DNA from: Alphaproteobacteria bacterium UBA1002
Lineage (GTDB): Bacteria > Pseudomonadota > Alphaproteobacteria > Rickettsiales > UBA998
Direction of reading: 5' to 3'
Length of the DNA: 22,720 bases
Assembly (NCBI GenBank): GCA_002291845.1
Contig: DBAU01000063.1
Coordinates: forward strand, 1-22,720
Shown here: positions 14,456-22,087 of the stretch, piece after piece
How positions within the stretch are numbered: the first letter of the stretch is position 1
How the letters are laid out: each line of letters starts with the position of its first letter
Translations under genes and position numbers: made by a program
The notes under the pieces: generated by a model
Database searches by the model: none
What the model saw: the letters and a program-made list of their open reading frames with translations, nothing else
Told to the model about the DNA's origin: nothing

Positions 14456-14540
14456 TGGTGCGGATGAGAGGACTCGAACCTCCACGCCTTGCAGCGCCAG
14501 GACCTAAACCTGGTGCGTCTACCAATTCCGCCACATCCGC
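14456..14540 (-). tRNA. tRNA-Leu (anticodon UAG)
   Basis: The minus strand reads GCGGATG at the 5' acceptor arm and CATCCGC-A plus an encoded CCA at the 3' end. The D arm holds GGCGGAATTGGTAGACGC, the anticodon stem CCAGG/CCTGG encloses loop TTTAGGT (anticodon TAG), a long class II variable arm follows (CGCTGCAAGGCG), and the T arm has TTCGAGT. The length with CCA is 85 bases, right for leucine tRNA. It lies between the pilin genes and valS, on the pilin strand. Confidence 0.95.
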
Positions 14541-14673
14541 TTGCTTTCTGCTTAAGGGGCCCGCACGAAAATTGCAAGAACGAGCTGCGCCCCCCGCCTC
14601 CACCCTGCCTTTTCTTGCCAATCGGCCTGTTTTTCTGGTAGTTCCTTGGCCCTTGCGACAAAGAGGAAATCCC

Positions 14674-17565
14674 ATGGCAGAATTGCCCCCAAATTACGAT
14701 CACAAAGCCCGCGAGAAACACTGGCAACAGCATTGGCTGCAGTCCGGCGTCTACCATTGGCGCGACGATCAGCCGCGGGCGCAGACTTACGTGATCGACA
14801 CCCCGCCGCCCACCGTTTCCGGCCTGCTGCATATGGGGCATATTTTCAGCTACACGCAGGCGGATTTTATCGCACGCTACCAGCGCATGAAGGGGATGGA
14901 CGTGTTTTACCCCATGGGGTTTGACGATAACGGCCTACCCACCGAGCGGCTGGTAGAAAAAACCAAGAAAATCCGCGCCACCGACATGAGCCGCGAAGAC
15001 TTCATCGCGCAATGCATGAGCGTGTCGGAAGAGGCGCGTGCTGAGTTCCGTCGCCTGTTTGAATCCACGGCACTGTCGGTCGACTGGCGGCAGGAATACC
15101 ATACGATCAGCGAGGAATCGCGCCGCATTTCGCAGCTCTCTTTCCTCGATATGTTCCGCAAGGGCGAGGTCTATCGCAAATTGCAGCCGATGCTGTGGGA
15201 CCCGGTGGACCAGACCGCCATTGCCCAGGCGGAAGTGGAAGACAAAGAACTCCCCAGCTTCTTCAATGATATTTATTTTGAGGTGGTAGACGCGCAGGGC
15301 GCCCCCCTCTCCCCGGCTCAGTTCGGCAATCGTCGGCTGAAAGAAGATAGCGACGCCGAGGCGATTATCTGGCGCGAGGGGCGCTCCTATGTTGTCATTG
15401 GCACCACGCGCCCGGAACTGATTCCCGCCTGCGTGGGCGTATTCTTCCACCCGGAGGATGCGCGCTATGCCGGGCTCCAGGGTTGCACCGCCCTTACCCC
15501 CCTGTTTGGCGTGCGCGTACCCATCCTCACCGACGACACGGTCGAGCCGGAAAAAGGCACCGGCATCATGATGTGCTGCACCTTCGGCGATGAAAAAGAC
15601 ATCGAGAAATGGCGAAAGCATCCAAATCTGGGAATGAAAATTATTTTAAACAGAAACGGAAAGATTCAACTTTTTTCTGAAAATGGAGATCCCGGAACCC
15701 TATTTGCAATACAAGAGTCCCCCTCTCGAATTCAAACTGGAATTATTCAAGACTTACCAGAACACTCAGACAAATATGCTAAGGCTATTGATGGGAAGAA
15801 GGTCACCAACGCGGATCCAAAGCATCCCGGCGCACGTCAAATCATTATTGAGCTGCTGCGCGAGACTGGTGATCTCATGGAGTCGCGCCCGATTACCCAT
15901 GCCGTGAAATGCGCCGAGCGCTCCGGCGCGCCGCTGGAGATTCTGCCCACCTATCAATGGTTCGTGAAGGTGCTCGACAAGAAGGAGGCGCTGAAAGCCA
16001 ACGCCGCCGAATGTGACTGGCACCCCGACTGGATGAAGATCCGCATGGACCAATGGATCGACGGCCTGAACTGGGACTGGTGCATCAGCCGCCAGCGCTA
16101 TTTTGGCGTACCGTTTCCGGTGTGGTATGTCAGGGACCCTAATTCAGAGTCCAGTGGTCAGGACGTAGGGATTATAATGGCAACTCCTGACCAGCTTCCG
16201 GTCAATCCTCTCAAGGATGTTCCCAAAGGCTACACCCTTCATGAAGTCAAGGACGGCCTGATGTATGTCACGGAGGATGCCACATCGAAACCCTATGTCC
16301 TGAGACCCGAAGCCGATGTTATGGACACCTGGGCCACATCGTCCATTTCGCCGCAGCTTTCATCAAAGGGTATTTTCGATCCGTCATTGCGAGCGCAGCG
16401 AAGCAATCCAGCCATGGATCGCCACGTCGCTGACGCGCCTCGCGATGACGAATACCCACCCCTTGTCCTCGATGCCGACCGCCATGCCAAGCTGTTCCCC
16501 GCCGATCTGCGTCCGCAGGCGCATGAGATTATCCGTACCTGGGCGTTTTACACGCTGGTGAAGGCACATATCCATGAGGGCACCATCCCGTGGAAAAACC
16601 TGATGATCTCCGGCTGGTGCCTGGCGGCAGATAAAACCAAAATGTCGAAGTCCAAGGGCAACGTCGTCACCCCGGTGGAGCTGATTGAGGACAAGGGCAC
16701 CGATGCGGTGCGCTACTGGGCCTCCACCTCGCGCCTTGGCGCGGATACGGCGTTCTCGGAGGATTTACTCAAGATCGGCCGCAAGCTGGTCACCAAGCTG
16801 TGGAACGCCAGCAAACTGGCCGCCACCCTGCTTGAAGCGCTAGAGGGCACCCCCACCACCGCCGCGCAGGACGCCGCCGCGGGCATCATCACCGAAACGC
16901 TGGATAAATGGCTGATCACCAAACTGTACCTGGCCATCGAGAAGGCCACCAAGAGCTTTGAGGCGTATGAGTACGCGGATGCCCGGGCGGCCATCGAGGA
17001 CTGGTTCTGGAACGACTTTTGCGACAATTACCTGGAGCTGGTGAAAACCCGCGCCTATGGCAAAGAGAGCAAAGCCGCCCAACAGTCCGCGCTCTACACG
17101 ATTCATCACGGCCTGAACGCGGTGCTGAAACTGTTTGCGCCGATCATTCCGCATATCACGGAGGAACTGTTCAGCCACCTCTACCCGGCAGAGTTTGCGC
17201 AGGCAGGCTCCCTCCATGCCCGCGGCATGTGGCCAAAAGCGGCGGATTTTAATGTCGGCTCGCAAGAAGACGTGGCGGCAGGCGATGCCTGTGTTAGCCT
17301 GCTCAACGCCATCCGCAAGGCGAAGTCGGAAAAGGGCGTCTCGATTAAATACCCCATTGATGAGCTGGTGGTGACCCCGCTGCAACCCGGCACCCCGGTG
17401 GCGTCGCTGGATACGCTGATGTCACCGTTCCGGCAGGATTTGCTGGCAGCCGGCAATGTGCGTGTCATCAGCTTTGCCCCCATCCCGGAAGCCGGTGGCA
17501 TAGTGCCAGAAGGCCTGGAATGCAGCCTGCACCCCCGGTTTGCGGAACAGGCGGATGTGGCGTAA
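14674..17565 (+). CDS. valS: Valyl-tRNA synthetase, archaeal-genre
   Basis: Class I synthetase that charges tRNA-Val and edits misactivated Thr. It has 963 residues from ATG 14674, with AGAGGA (14662-14667) upstream; the frame is open further upstream through the tRNA gene, but that is not coding. HMGH (53-56) lies in PPPTVSGLLHMGHIFSY, and the second signature TKMSKSKGN is near 655-661. The editing domain spans about 200-420. PPPTVSG and CISRQRYFGVPFPVWY match the archaeal/Rickettsia type of ValRS rather than the usual bacterial wording. An in-frame palindromic insert lies at about residues 570-592. Two stretches (about 15617-15800 and 16131-16320) use AT-rich or otherwise unusual codons such as AGA, TTA, ATA and AGG, unlike the rest of the gene. 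Product call is secure. Confidence 0.97.
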   Translation: MAELPPNYDHKAREKHWQQHWLQSGVYHWRDDQPRAQTYVIDTPPPTVSGLLHMGHIFSYTQADFIARYQRMKGMDVFYPMGFDDNGLPTERLVEKTKKIRATDMSREDFIAQCMSVSEEARAEFRRLFESTALSVDWRQEYHTISEESRRISQLSFLDMFRKGEVYRKLQPMLWDPVDQTAIAQAEVEDKELPSFFNDIYFEVVDAQGAPLSPAQFGNRRLKEDSDAEAIIWREGRSYVVIGTTRPELIPACVGVFFHPEDARYAGLQGCTALTPLFGVRVPILTDDTVEPEKGTGIMMCCTFGDEKDIEKWRKHPNLGMKIILNRNGKIQLFSENGDPGTLFAIQESPSRIQTGIIQDLPEHSDKYAKAIDGKKVTNADPKHPGARQIIIELLRETGDLMESRPITHAVKCAERSGAPLEILPTYQWFVKVLDKKEALKANAAECDWHPDWMKIRMDQWIDGLNWDWCISRQRYFGVPFPVWYVRDPNSESSGQDVGIIMATPDQLPVNPLKDVPKGYTLHEVKDGLMYVTEDATSKPYVLRPEADVMDTWATSSISPQLSSKGIFDPSLRAQRSNPAMDRHVADAPRDDEYPPLVLDADRHAKLFPADLRPQAHEIIRTWAFYTLVKAHIHEGTIPWKNLMISGWCLAADKTKMSKSKGNVVTPVELIEDKGTDAVRYWASTSRLGADTAFSEDLLKIGRKLVTKLWNASKLAATLLEALEGTPTTAAQDAAAGIITETLDKWLITKLYLAIEKATKSFEAYEYADARAAIEDWFWNDFCDNYLELVKTRAYGKESKAAQQSALYTIHHGLNAVLKLFAPIIPHITEELFSHLYPAEFAQAGSLHARGMWPKAADFNVGSQEDVAAGDACVSLLNAIRKAKSEKGVSIKYPIDELVVTPLQPGTPVASLDTLMSPFRQDLLAAGNVRVISFAPIPEAGGIVPEGLECSLHPRFAEQADVA
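16382..16450 (+). repeat. Palindromic element inserted in frame within valS (RPE-like)
   Basis: A 69-base imperfect palindrome, exactly 23 codons long. The left arm begins CGTCATTGCGAGCGCAGCGA and the right arm ends CGCGATGACG. The arms pair through CGTCAT-GCGAG-GCGC-AGCGA-ATCC with a few mismatches. It is translated as LRAQRSNPAMDRHVADAPRD, a peptide type I associate with small dispersed palindromes in bacterial genes, and falls after TSSISPQLSSKGI, where ValRS family members go directly to a short linker before the LFPADLRPQAHEIIRTW motif. It resembles Rickettsia palindromic elements in kind; I have not matched it to a subfamily. Confidence 0.8.
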
Positions 17566-17636
17566 CGCGCTAACCCCCTTTCATCAAGCTGTAACATCGC
17601 CATGATACGCTTCTGCTTTGAGATTCAGGAGCCCTT

Positions 17637-18176
17637 ATGGATGCAACTACGCCTACTTCATCCTCTACGGAATGGGTGCTTCACCACGCGATGACGTTTC
17701 ATCGCGAAGCATGGGAGCGCTTGGATACGCTGGTGACAAGTTATGCTGCGGCGCTGCGAAACCATAGCCAGAACCTCAAGGCGACTGACGACCGTATCCA
17801 GTCGTTTCAGGAGACCATGAATTACGGTAGCCCTGATGACCTAGCCACTCTTTTGAAGCATGCCACGAAATTGCGTTCCCATGCCGATCAGGCGAGCGAT
17901 CTAAGACTTATGAAACTGGCCATCCTGCGGGATATTGTCACGCTACAGCAAGCCATGATGCAGGATGAGCATTTTATGGAGAAGGTGGCGCAGCACGCCA
18001 AACAACAGCCAGAATTCGCGGAAGAGCAGCGCGATGCAGAGGTCATCAAAATCCTTCACCAGCATTTTCAAGGCCTGGAGAACAGCATCCTTGGTACGTC
18101 CGGCACTCAGGGCACGCGTTGGCAGGACAGAATTTCTGGTGCAGAACGTGGTAGTGGCATGACGCGGATGATTTAA
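17637..18176 (+). CDS. Unknown helical protein
   Basis: A 179-residue soluble protein that I do not recognise. It is almost entirely predicted helix, with charged amphipathic stretches such as DTLVTSYAAALRNHSQNLKA and KLAILRDIVTLQQAMMQDEH. The last 35 residues are Gly/Ser/Thr-rich and probably disordered. There is no signal peptide, membrane segment or cysteine. ATG 17637 has AGGAG five bases upstream, a strong start. It follows valS by 71 bases. Its TAA overlaps the stop of the convergent alkyltransferase-like gene. Confidence 0.75.
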   Translation: MDATTPTSSSTEWVLHHAMTFHREAWERLDTLVTSYAAALRNHSQNLKATDDRIQSFQETMNYGSPDDLATLLKHATKLRSHADQASDLRLMKLAILRDIVTLQQAMMQDEHFMEKVAQHAKQQPEFAEEQRDAEVIKILHQHFQGLENSILGTSGTQGTRWQDRISGAERGSGMTRMI

Positions 18177-18520
18177 TCGCCAAGCCACTGGAAACGCTCC
18201 CGGTCAATGCGCCCGGCCTCGGAGAACTCTACGCCCTCGGCTTCCAGCCGCAGGCGCTGCAGCACATCGCCGCCACCCCGTGAGGGGGAGTAGGAGATTT
18301 CACCACGGGCATTGATGACACGGTGCCAGGGAATGTCGGTGGTTTCATCCAGCTGCCAGAGTAACTGACCCACCAGCCGCGCCCGTCGCGGTAGCCCGGC
18401 CAGCTCCGCCACCTGCCCGTAACTCGCCACCCTCCCCCGCGGGATGCGGCGGACGGTTTGGTAGATGGCGTCATGGGCCTGCGCAAGACTCAGCGGGGCG
18501 GATAGCAGACGTTTTTTCAT
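18173..18520 (-). CDS. Alkyltransferase-like (ATL) DNA repair protein
   Basis: A 115-residue homologue of the DNA-binding domain of O6-methylguanine-DNA methyltransferase. The alkyl-accepting motif PCHRV is PWHRV here (Trp65 in place of Cys), which defines ATL proteins. These bind O6-alkylguanine without repairing it and mark the lesion for nucleotide-excision repair. The recognition elements are kept: PRGRVASYGQVA with Tyr34, and ARLVGQLL with Arg48 as the finger that flips the base. The ATG at 18520 is preferred to the TTG three bases upstream. It is transcribed against both neighbours, and its stop overlaps that of the gene at 17637-18176. Confidence 0.93.
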   Translation of the reverse strand: MKKRLLSAPLSLAQAHDAIYQTVRRIPRGRVASYGQVAELAGLPRRARLVGQLLWQLDETTDIPWHRVINARGEISYSPSRGGGDVLQRLRLEAEGVEFSEAGRIDRERFQWLGD

Positions 18521-18584
18521 CAAGATGTCACATGCATAGGACGTGAAAAACGGTTAAATTTACTCATAGCTTTGAAGTCAAACG

Positions 18585-19097
18585 ATGTCTGCACCCATCT
18601 CCCCCATGGCTGAGGCCACCAAGCAGCTGGGCTTTGCCTGGGTAGAATTCATGAGAAGCGTAGAAACGGCAGCGCCCCACGCGTTGGCGGCCGTGGAGGG
18701 CCTGACGGAATTACAACCGGAACATGGCACTTTTCTTGAGCCATTAGCCGAGGCCTTGAAGCAGCTTCACGGATCCCAAGACATGCGGGAGCTGATAGAA
18801 GATAAACTGCGCGAGCTTTCTTTAGGCACGCAAGCCGGTAAAGTGAAAGCCGAACGGCTTTATACCGGATTGACCACCCTTATCATCCCCCCCACGCTGG
18901 CTAAGTTTCAGGAGGCGGATCTATGCTACCGAACATGGAAACAAGAGCACTTACCATCCGTCGCCATCAGAACACAGCTAGCGGCTGAGCACATACAAAA
19001 CAACCTGGCCGCCATGCGCGCAAAGGCTATTGCCCTGGAAGAAGCGCTGGAAAAATCCCGGTCTCAACTGACCGGCACACAAGGGCAAAGGCTGTAA
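18585..19097 (+). CDS. Unknown helical protein
   Basis: A 170-residue soluble, mainly helical protein that I do not recognise. The central segment ELIEDKLRELSLGTQAGKVK and the C-terminal ALEEALEKSRSQ look coiled-coil-like, and there is no signal peptide or membrane span. It resembles the protein at 17637-18176 in size, strand and overall helicity, but I can see no residue-level similarity. ATG 18585 has only a weak upstream GAAG; Met8 is an alternative start. Its stop is directly next to the gyrB stop, so the genes converge without a spacer. Confidence 0.72.
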   Translation: MSAPISPMAEATKQLGFAWVEFMRSVETAAPHALAAVEGLTELQPEHGTFLEPLAEALKQLHGSQDMRELIEDKLRELSLGTQAGKVKAERLYTGLTTLIIPPTLAKFQEADLCYRTWKQEHLPSVAIRTQLAAEHIQNNLAAMRAKAIALEEALEKSRSQLTGTQGQRL

Positions 19098-21521
19098 CTA
19101 AATATCCAGATTTTCCACCTTCAGGGCGTTCTGCTGAATGAAGTCGCGGCGCGGCTCGACCAGGTCGCCCATGAGGGTGCTAAACGCCTCCTCGGCTTCC
19201 TCGGAATGCTCCACCTTCACCTGCAGCAGCACACGCTGCGAAGGATCAAGCGTAGTTTCCCACAGCTGCTCGGGGTTCATCTCGCCTAGCCCTTTGAAGC
19301 GCTGTACGGAGAGCCCTTTACGGCCGATTTCCATCACCGTGTCATACAGCTGATTCGGTGTGCGAGCGGCAGATTCATTGCCTTTACGGCTGAACGTGAT
19401 GGCCCCGTTGCCATAGAACTCCGCAATGTGCGCCGCGTGCGCGTGCAGACTTTTTGCCTCGCGGCCCATGAACAGCTTCTCATCCAGCAGGTACTCTTCC
19501 GAGATACCGCGCTTGGTACGATGGACGCGGAAGCCTGCATCGTTCAGGTCGCACTGCCAACCGCCATCCGCATCGAGCGCATTGAGCGTCGTAGCGAACT
19601 CAGCACTTTTCTTCGGCGCATCCTGCGGGCCGAGGACCGGGTTGAACAGATCAATCAGCGCCGCGGCTTCCACCACCACCACCGGCATCCGGCGGGTCAG
19701 CGCGGTGATGTCACGGTGTAGCATGGCGGCGGTATCCACCAGCTGACGTAGCACGCCGCCGGTGAGCGAGCGGCCATCGGCCAGCTTCGCCTCGGCCTCA
19801 TCCAGCGCCGCATCAGTAAGGAAGCGGGTCAGCGCCTCCTCATCCTTAAGGTAGACCTCGCTCTGGCCGCGCTTGGCTTTATACAGCGGCGGCTGGGCGA
19901 TGTAGAGATAGCCACGCTCGATCAACTCCGGCATCTGGCGGAAGAAGAAGGTGAGCAAGAGCGTGCGGATGTGCGAGCCGTCCACGTCTGCATCGGTCAT
20001 GATGATGATTTTGTGGTAGCGCGCTTTGTCGATGTTGAAATCCTCGCGGCCAATGCCGGTGCCAAGCGCCGTGATCAGCGTGCCGACTTCCTGGCTGGAG
20101 AGCATTTTGTCAAAGCGGGCACGCTCGACATTGAGGATTTTCCCTTTCAGCGGAAGAATGGCCTGGAATTTGCGGTCACGCCCCTGCTTCGCGGAGCCGC
20201 CGGCGGAGTCTCCCTCAACGATGAACAATTCAGAGAGCGCCGGGTCTTTTTCCTGGCAGTCGGCCAGTTTGCCGGGTAGCGAGGAGATATCCAGCGCGCC
20301 CTTGCGGCGGGTCAGCTCGCGCGCTTTGCGGGCGGCTTCGCGGGCGGCGGCGGCCTCGACGATTTTGCCGACCACCGTGCGCGCCTCGGTTGGGTGCTCC
20401 TCAAACCACTGGGACAGCTTGTCGTAGGCAAAGCCTTCCACCACGGTGCGAACCTCGGAGGACACCAGCTTATCCTTCGTCTGCGAGGAGAATTTCGGAT
20501 CAGGCACCTTCACGGAAAGGACGCAAGTCAGGCCTTCGCGTGCGTCGTCGCCGGTAAGCTGCACTTTCTCTTTTTTGGCGATGCCGGATTCCGTAGCATA
20601 GTTGTTGATGCAGCGGGTCAGCGCAGCGCGAAAGCCCTGCAGGTGTGTGCCGCCGTCGCGTTGGCGGATATTGTTGGTAAAGCAGAGCACGTTCTCATGG
20701 TAGGAGTCGTTCCACTGCATGGCGATGTCCACGCCGATGCCGTCCTGCTCGCCTTCCACTACAATGGTGGCGTGGACGGCCTGCTTGGAGCGGTCGAGGT
20801 AGTTCACATACGCCTCGGTGCCGCCTTCGTAGAAAAACTCCACCTGCTGGCGCTCTTCGCCGCGCTCATCGGTGAGCAGAATACGCACGCCGGAATTGAG
20901 GAAGGCCAGCTCGCGGATGCGGTGCTCCAGCGTGGCGAAGTCAAATTCCACGGTGGTGAAAATATTAGGCGATGGCAGGAAGGTGACCTTGGTACCCTTG
21001 CGGCCCTCCGCTTCACCGACTACCTCGAGGTGCTTCACGGTTTCACCGATTTCAAAACGGGCGGAATGCTCCTTGCCACCGCGCCAGATGGTGAGGTCCA
21101 GCCACTCGGAGAGCGCATTCACCACCGAGACGCCCACCCCGTGCAGACCACCGGAGACCTTATAAGAATTCTGATCGAACTTACCGCCTGCATGCAGCTG
21201 GGTCATGATGACTTCCGCCGCCGAGACACCCTCTTCCGGGTGAATGTCCGTGGGGATGCCGCGACCATTGTCGGTGACTGAGCAGGAGCCATCCGCATTG
21301 AGCGTGACAGTGACGAGATCGCAATGCCCGGCCAGCGCTTCGTCGATGGCGTTGTCGAGCACTTCATAGACCATGTGATGCAAGCCGGAGCCGTCATCCG
21401 TGTCCCCGATATACATGCCGGGGCGCTTGCGAACCGCCTCCAGGCCTTTGAGAACTTTGATGGAATCTGCCCCGTATTCGGTTTCTGCTTGCGTCATGAC
21501 TGCTGCTGCGGAGTTGCTCAT
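19098..21521 (-). CDS. gyrB: DNA gyrase subunit B
   Basis: ATPase and Toprim subunit of gyrase, which introduces negative supercoils with GyrA. The 807 residues match alphaproteobacterial GyrB. The GHKL ATPase begins with GLEAVRKRPGMYIGDTDD and includes EVLDNAIDEALAG, TDNGRGIPTDIHP and SGGLHGVGVSVVNALS. The Toprim domain shows FIVEGDSAGGSAKQGRDRKF and IMTDADVDGSHIRTLLL. The C-terminal tail has RFKGLGEMNPEQLWETTLDP. ATG 21521 has AGGAA just upstream. It lies downstream of recF in the usual order, but one unknown gene separates them. Confidence 0.98.
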   Translation of the reverse strand: MSNSAAAVMTQAETEYGADSIKVLKGLEAVRKRPGMYIGDTDDGSGLHHMVYEVLDNAIDEALAGHCDLVTVTLNADGSCSVTDNGRGIPTDIHPEEGVSAAEVIMTQLHAGGKFDQNSYKVSGGLHGVGVSVVNALSEWLDLTIWRGGKEHSARFEIGETVKHLEVVGEAEGRKGTKVTFLPSPNIFTTVEFDFATLEHRIRELAFLNSGVRILLTDERGEERQQVEFFYEGGTEAYVNYLDRSKQAVHATIVVEGEQDGIGVDIAMQWNDSYHENVLCFTNNIRQRDGGTHLQGFRAALTRCINNYATESGIAKKEKVQLTGDDAREGLTCVLSVKVPDPKFSSQTKDKLVSSEVRTVVEGFAYDKLSQWFEEHPTEARTVVGKIVEAAAAREAARKARELTRRKGALDISSLPGKLADCQEKDPALSELFIVEGDSAGGSAKQGRDRKFQAILPLKGKILNVERARFDKMLSSQEVGTLITALGTGIGREDFNIDKARYHKIIIMTDADVDGSHIRTLLLTFFFRQMPELIERGYLYIAQPPLYKAKRGQSEVYLKDEEALTRFLTDAALDEAEAKLADGRSLTGGVLRQLVDTAAMLHRDITALTRRMPVVVVEAAALIDLFNPVLGPQDAPKKSAEFATTLNALDADGGWQCDLNDAGFRVHRTKRGISEEYLLDEKLFMGREAKSLHAHAAHIAEFYGNGAITFSRKGNESAARTPNQLYDTVMEIGRKGLSVQRFKGLGEMNPEQLWETTLDPSQRVLLQVKVEHSEEAEEAFSTLMGDLVEPRRDFIQQNALKVENLDI

Positions 21522-21548
21522 GATTATTCCTTTGCTACTAGATCGGAC

Positions 21549-22013
21549 TCAAACCAATGCCATGAATCCCTCAATGGCCTCGGCGGGTCGAAAAGCTTCC
21601 GGCAACCGCTCAAGTATTCCAAGCTCTTTCCAAGCAGGATTCCTAGCGGCAGCCTTCTGTTTTGAGTTCATGGATTCCGTATCCATACCCTGCAACCATT
21701 GAAAAAAAGAGAGACAAACCAGCGGCTCCACGTAACCTGACGCTTGAGGAAGCATCTCGGATGCATCATCGAACATACGATACGCCAACCCTCGATCCAT
21801 CGACCTCAGCGCCATGAACCCCTTCTCGCAGATAATGCGTGAAACAAGCTCATTTCGACGACCAAGGCTTGAGACCACATCACGAGGGAGCTGCCAGGCA
21901 TCAATTTTCTCGCCATGCTCATTGCCGTACGACCATTCAATCCAACGGTAAAACCCGCTGATAAGCTCATCATAAAGCAGATCATTCCAGCTTTCAGGAA
22001 TGTCTTTGAACAT
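21549..22013 (-). CDS. Unknown protein between recF and gyrB
   Basis: A 154-residue protein of no family known to me. It begins MFKDIPESWNDLLYDELISG, is rich in Trp, Glu and Met, and carries helices such as RGLAYRMFDDASEMLPQA and VCLSFFQWLQGM. There is no signal peptide or clear membrane span, so it is probably cytosolic. It lies 27 bases upstream of gyrB and 74 bases downstream of recF on the same strand, so cotranscription is likely. A GAGAG about ten bases before the ATG may serve as ribosome site. Its composition is more AT-rich than gyrB, suggesting a later insertion into the recF-gyrB pair. Confidence 0.7.
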   Translation of the reverse strand: MFKDIPESWNDLLYDELISGFYRWIEWSYGNEHGEKIDAWQLPRDVVSSLGRRNELVSRIICEKGFMALRSMDRGLAYRMFDDASEMLPQASGYVEPLVCLSFFQWLQGMDTESMNSKQKAAARNPAWKELGILERLPEAFRPAEAIEGFMALV

Positions 22014-22087
22014 GAGAAGAAAACTCTCTTTTTTAGCCCTTGCCTTCTTGTAAACGATTCACCGGAAAATGACAGAAAAATCGGCGC

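Noticed and set aside
14456..14540. tRNA-Leu as an attachment site marking the pilin genes as a genomic island
   Set aside because: I see no integrase, no repeated tRNA 3' end and no phage structural genes other than the fibre-like domain.
14413..14673. In-frame upstream extension of valS through the tRNA-Leu region
   Set aside because: It reads across a tRNA gene on the other strand, and a strong ribosome site precedes ATG 14674, where ValRS homology begins.
20394..21281. Long open plus-strand frame of 295 codons opposite gyrB
   Set aside because: It lies antisense to the conserved GyrB ATPase domain and has no recognisable motif; antisense frames of this length are common in GC-rich genes.
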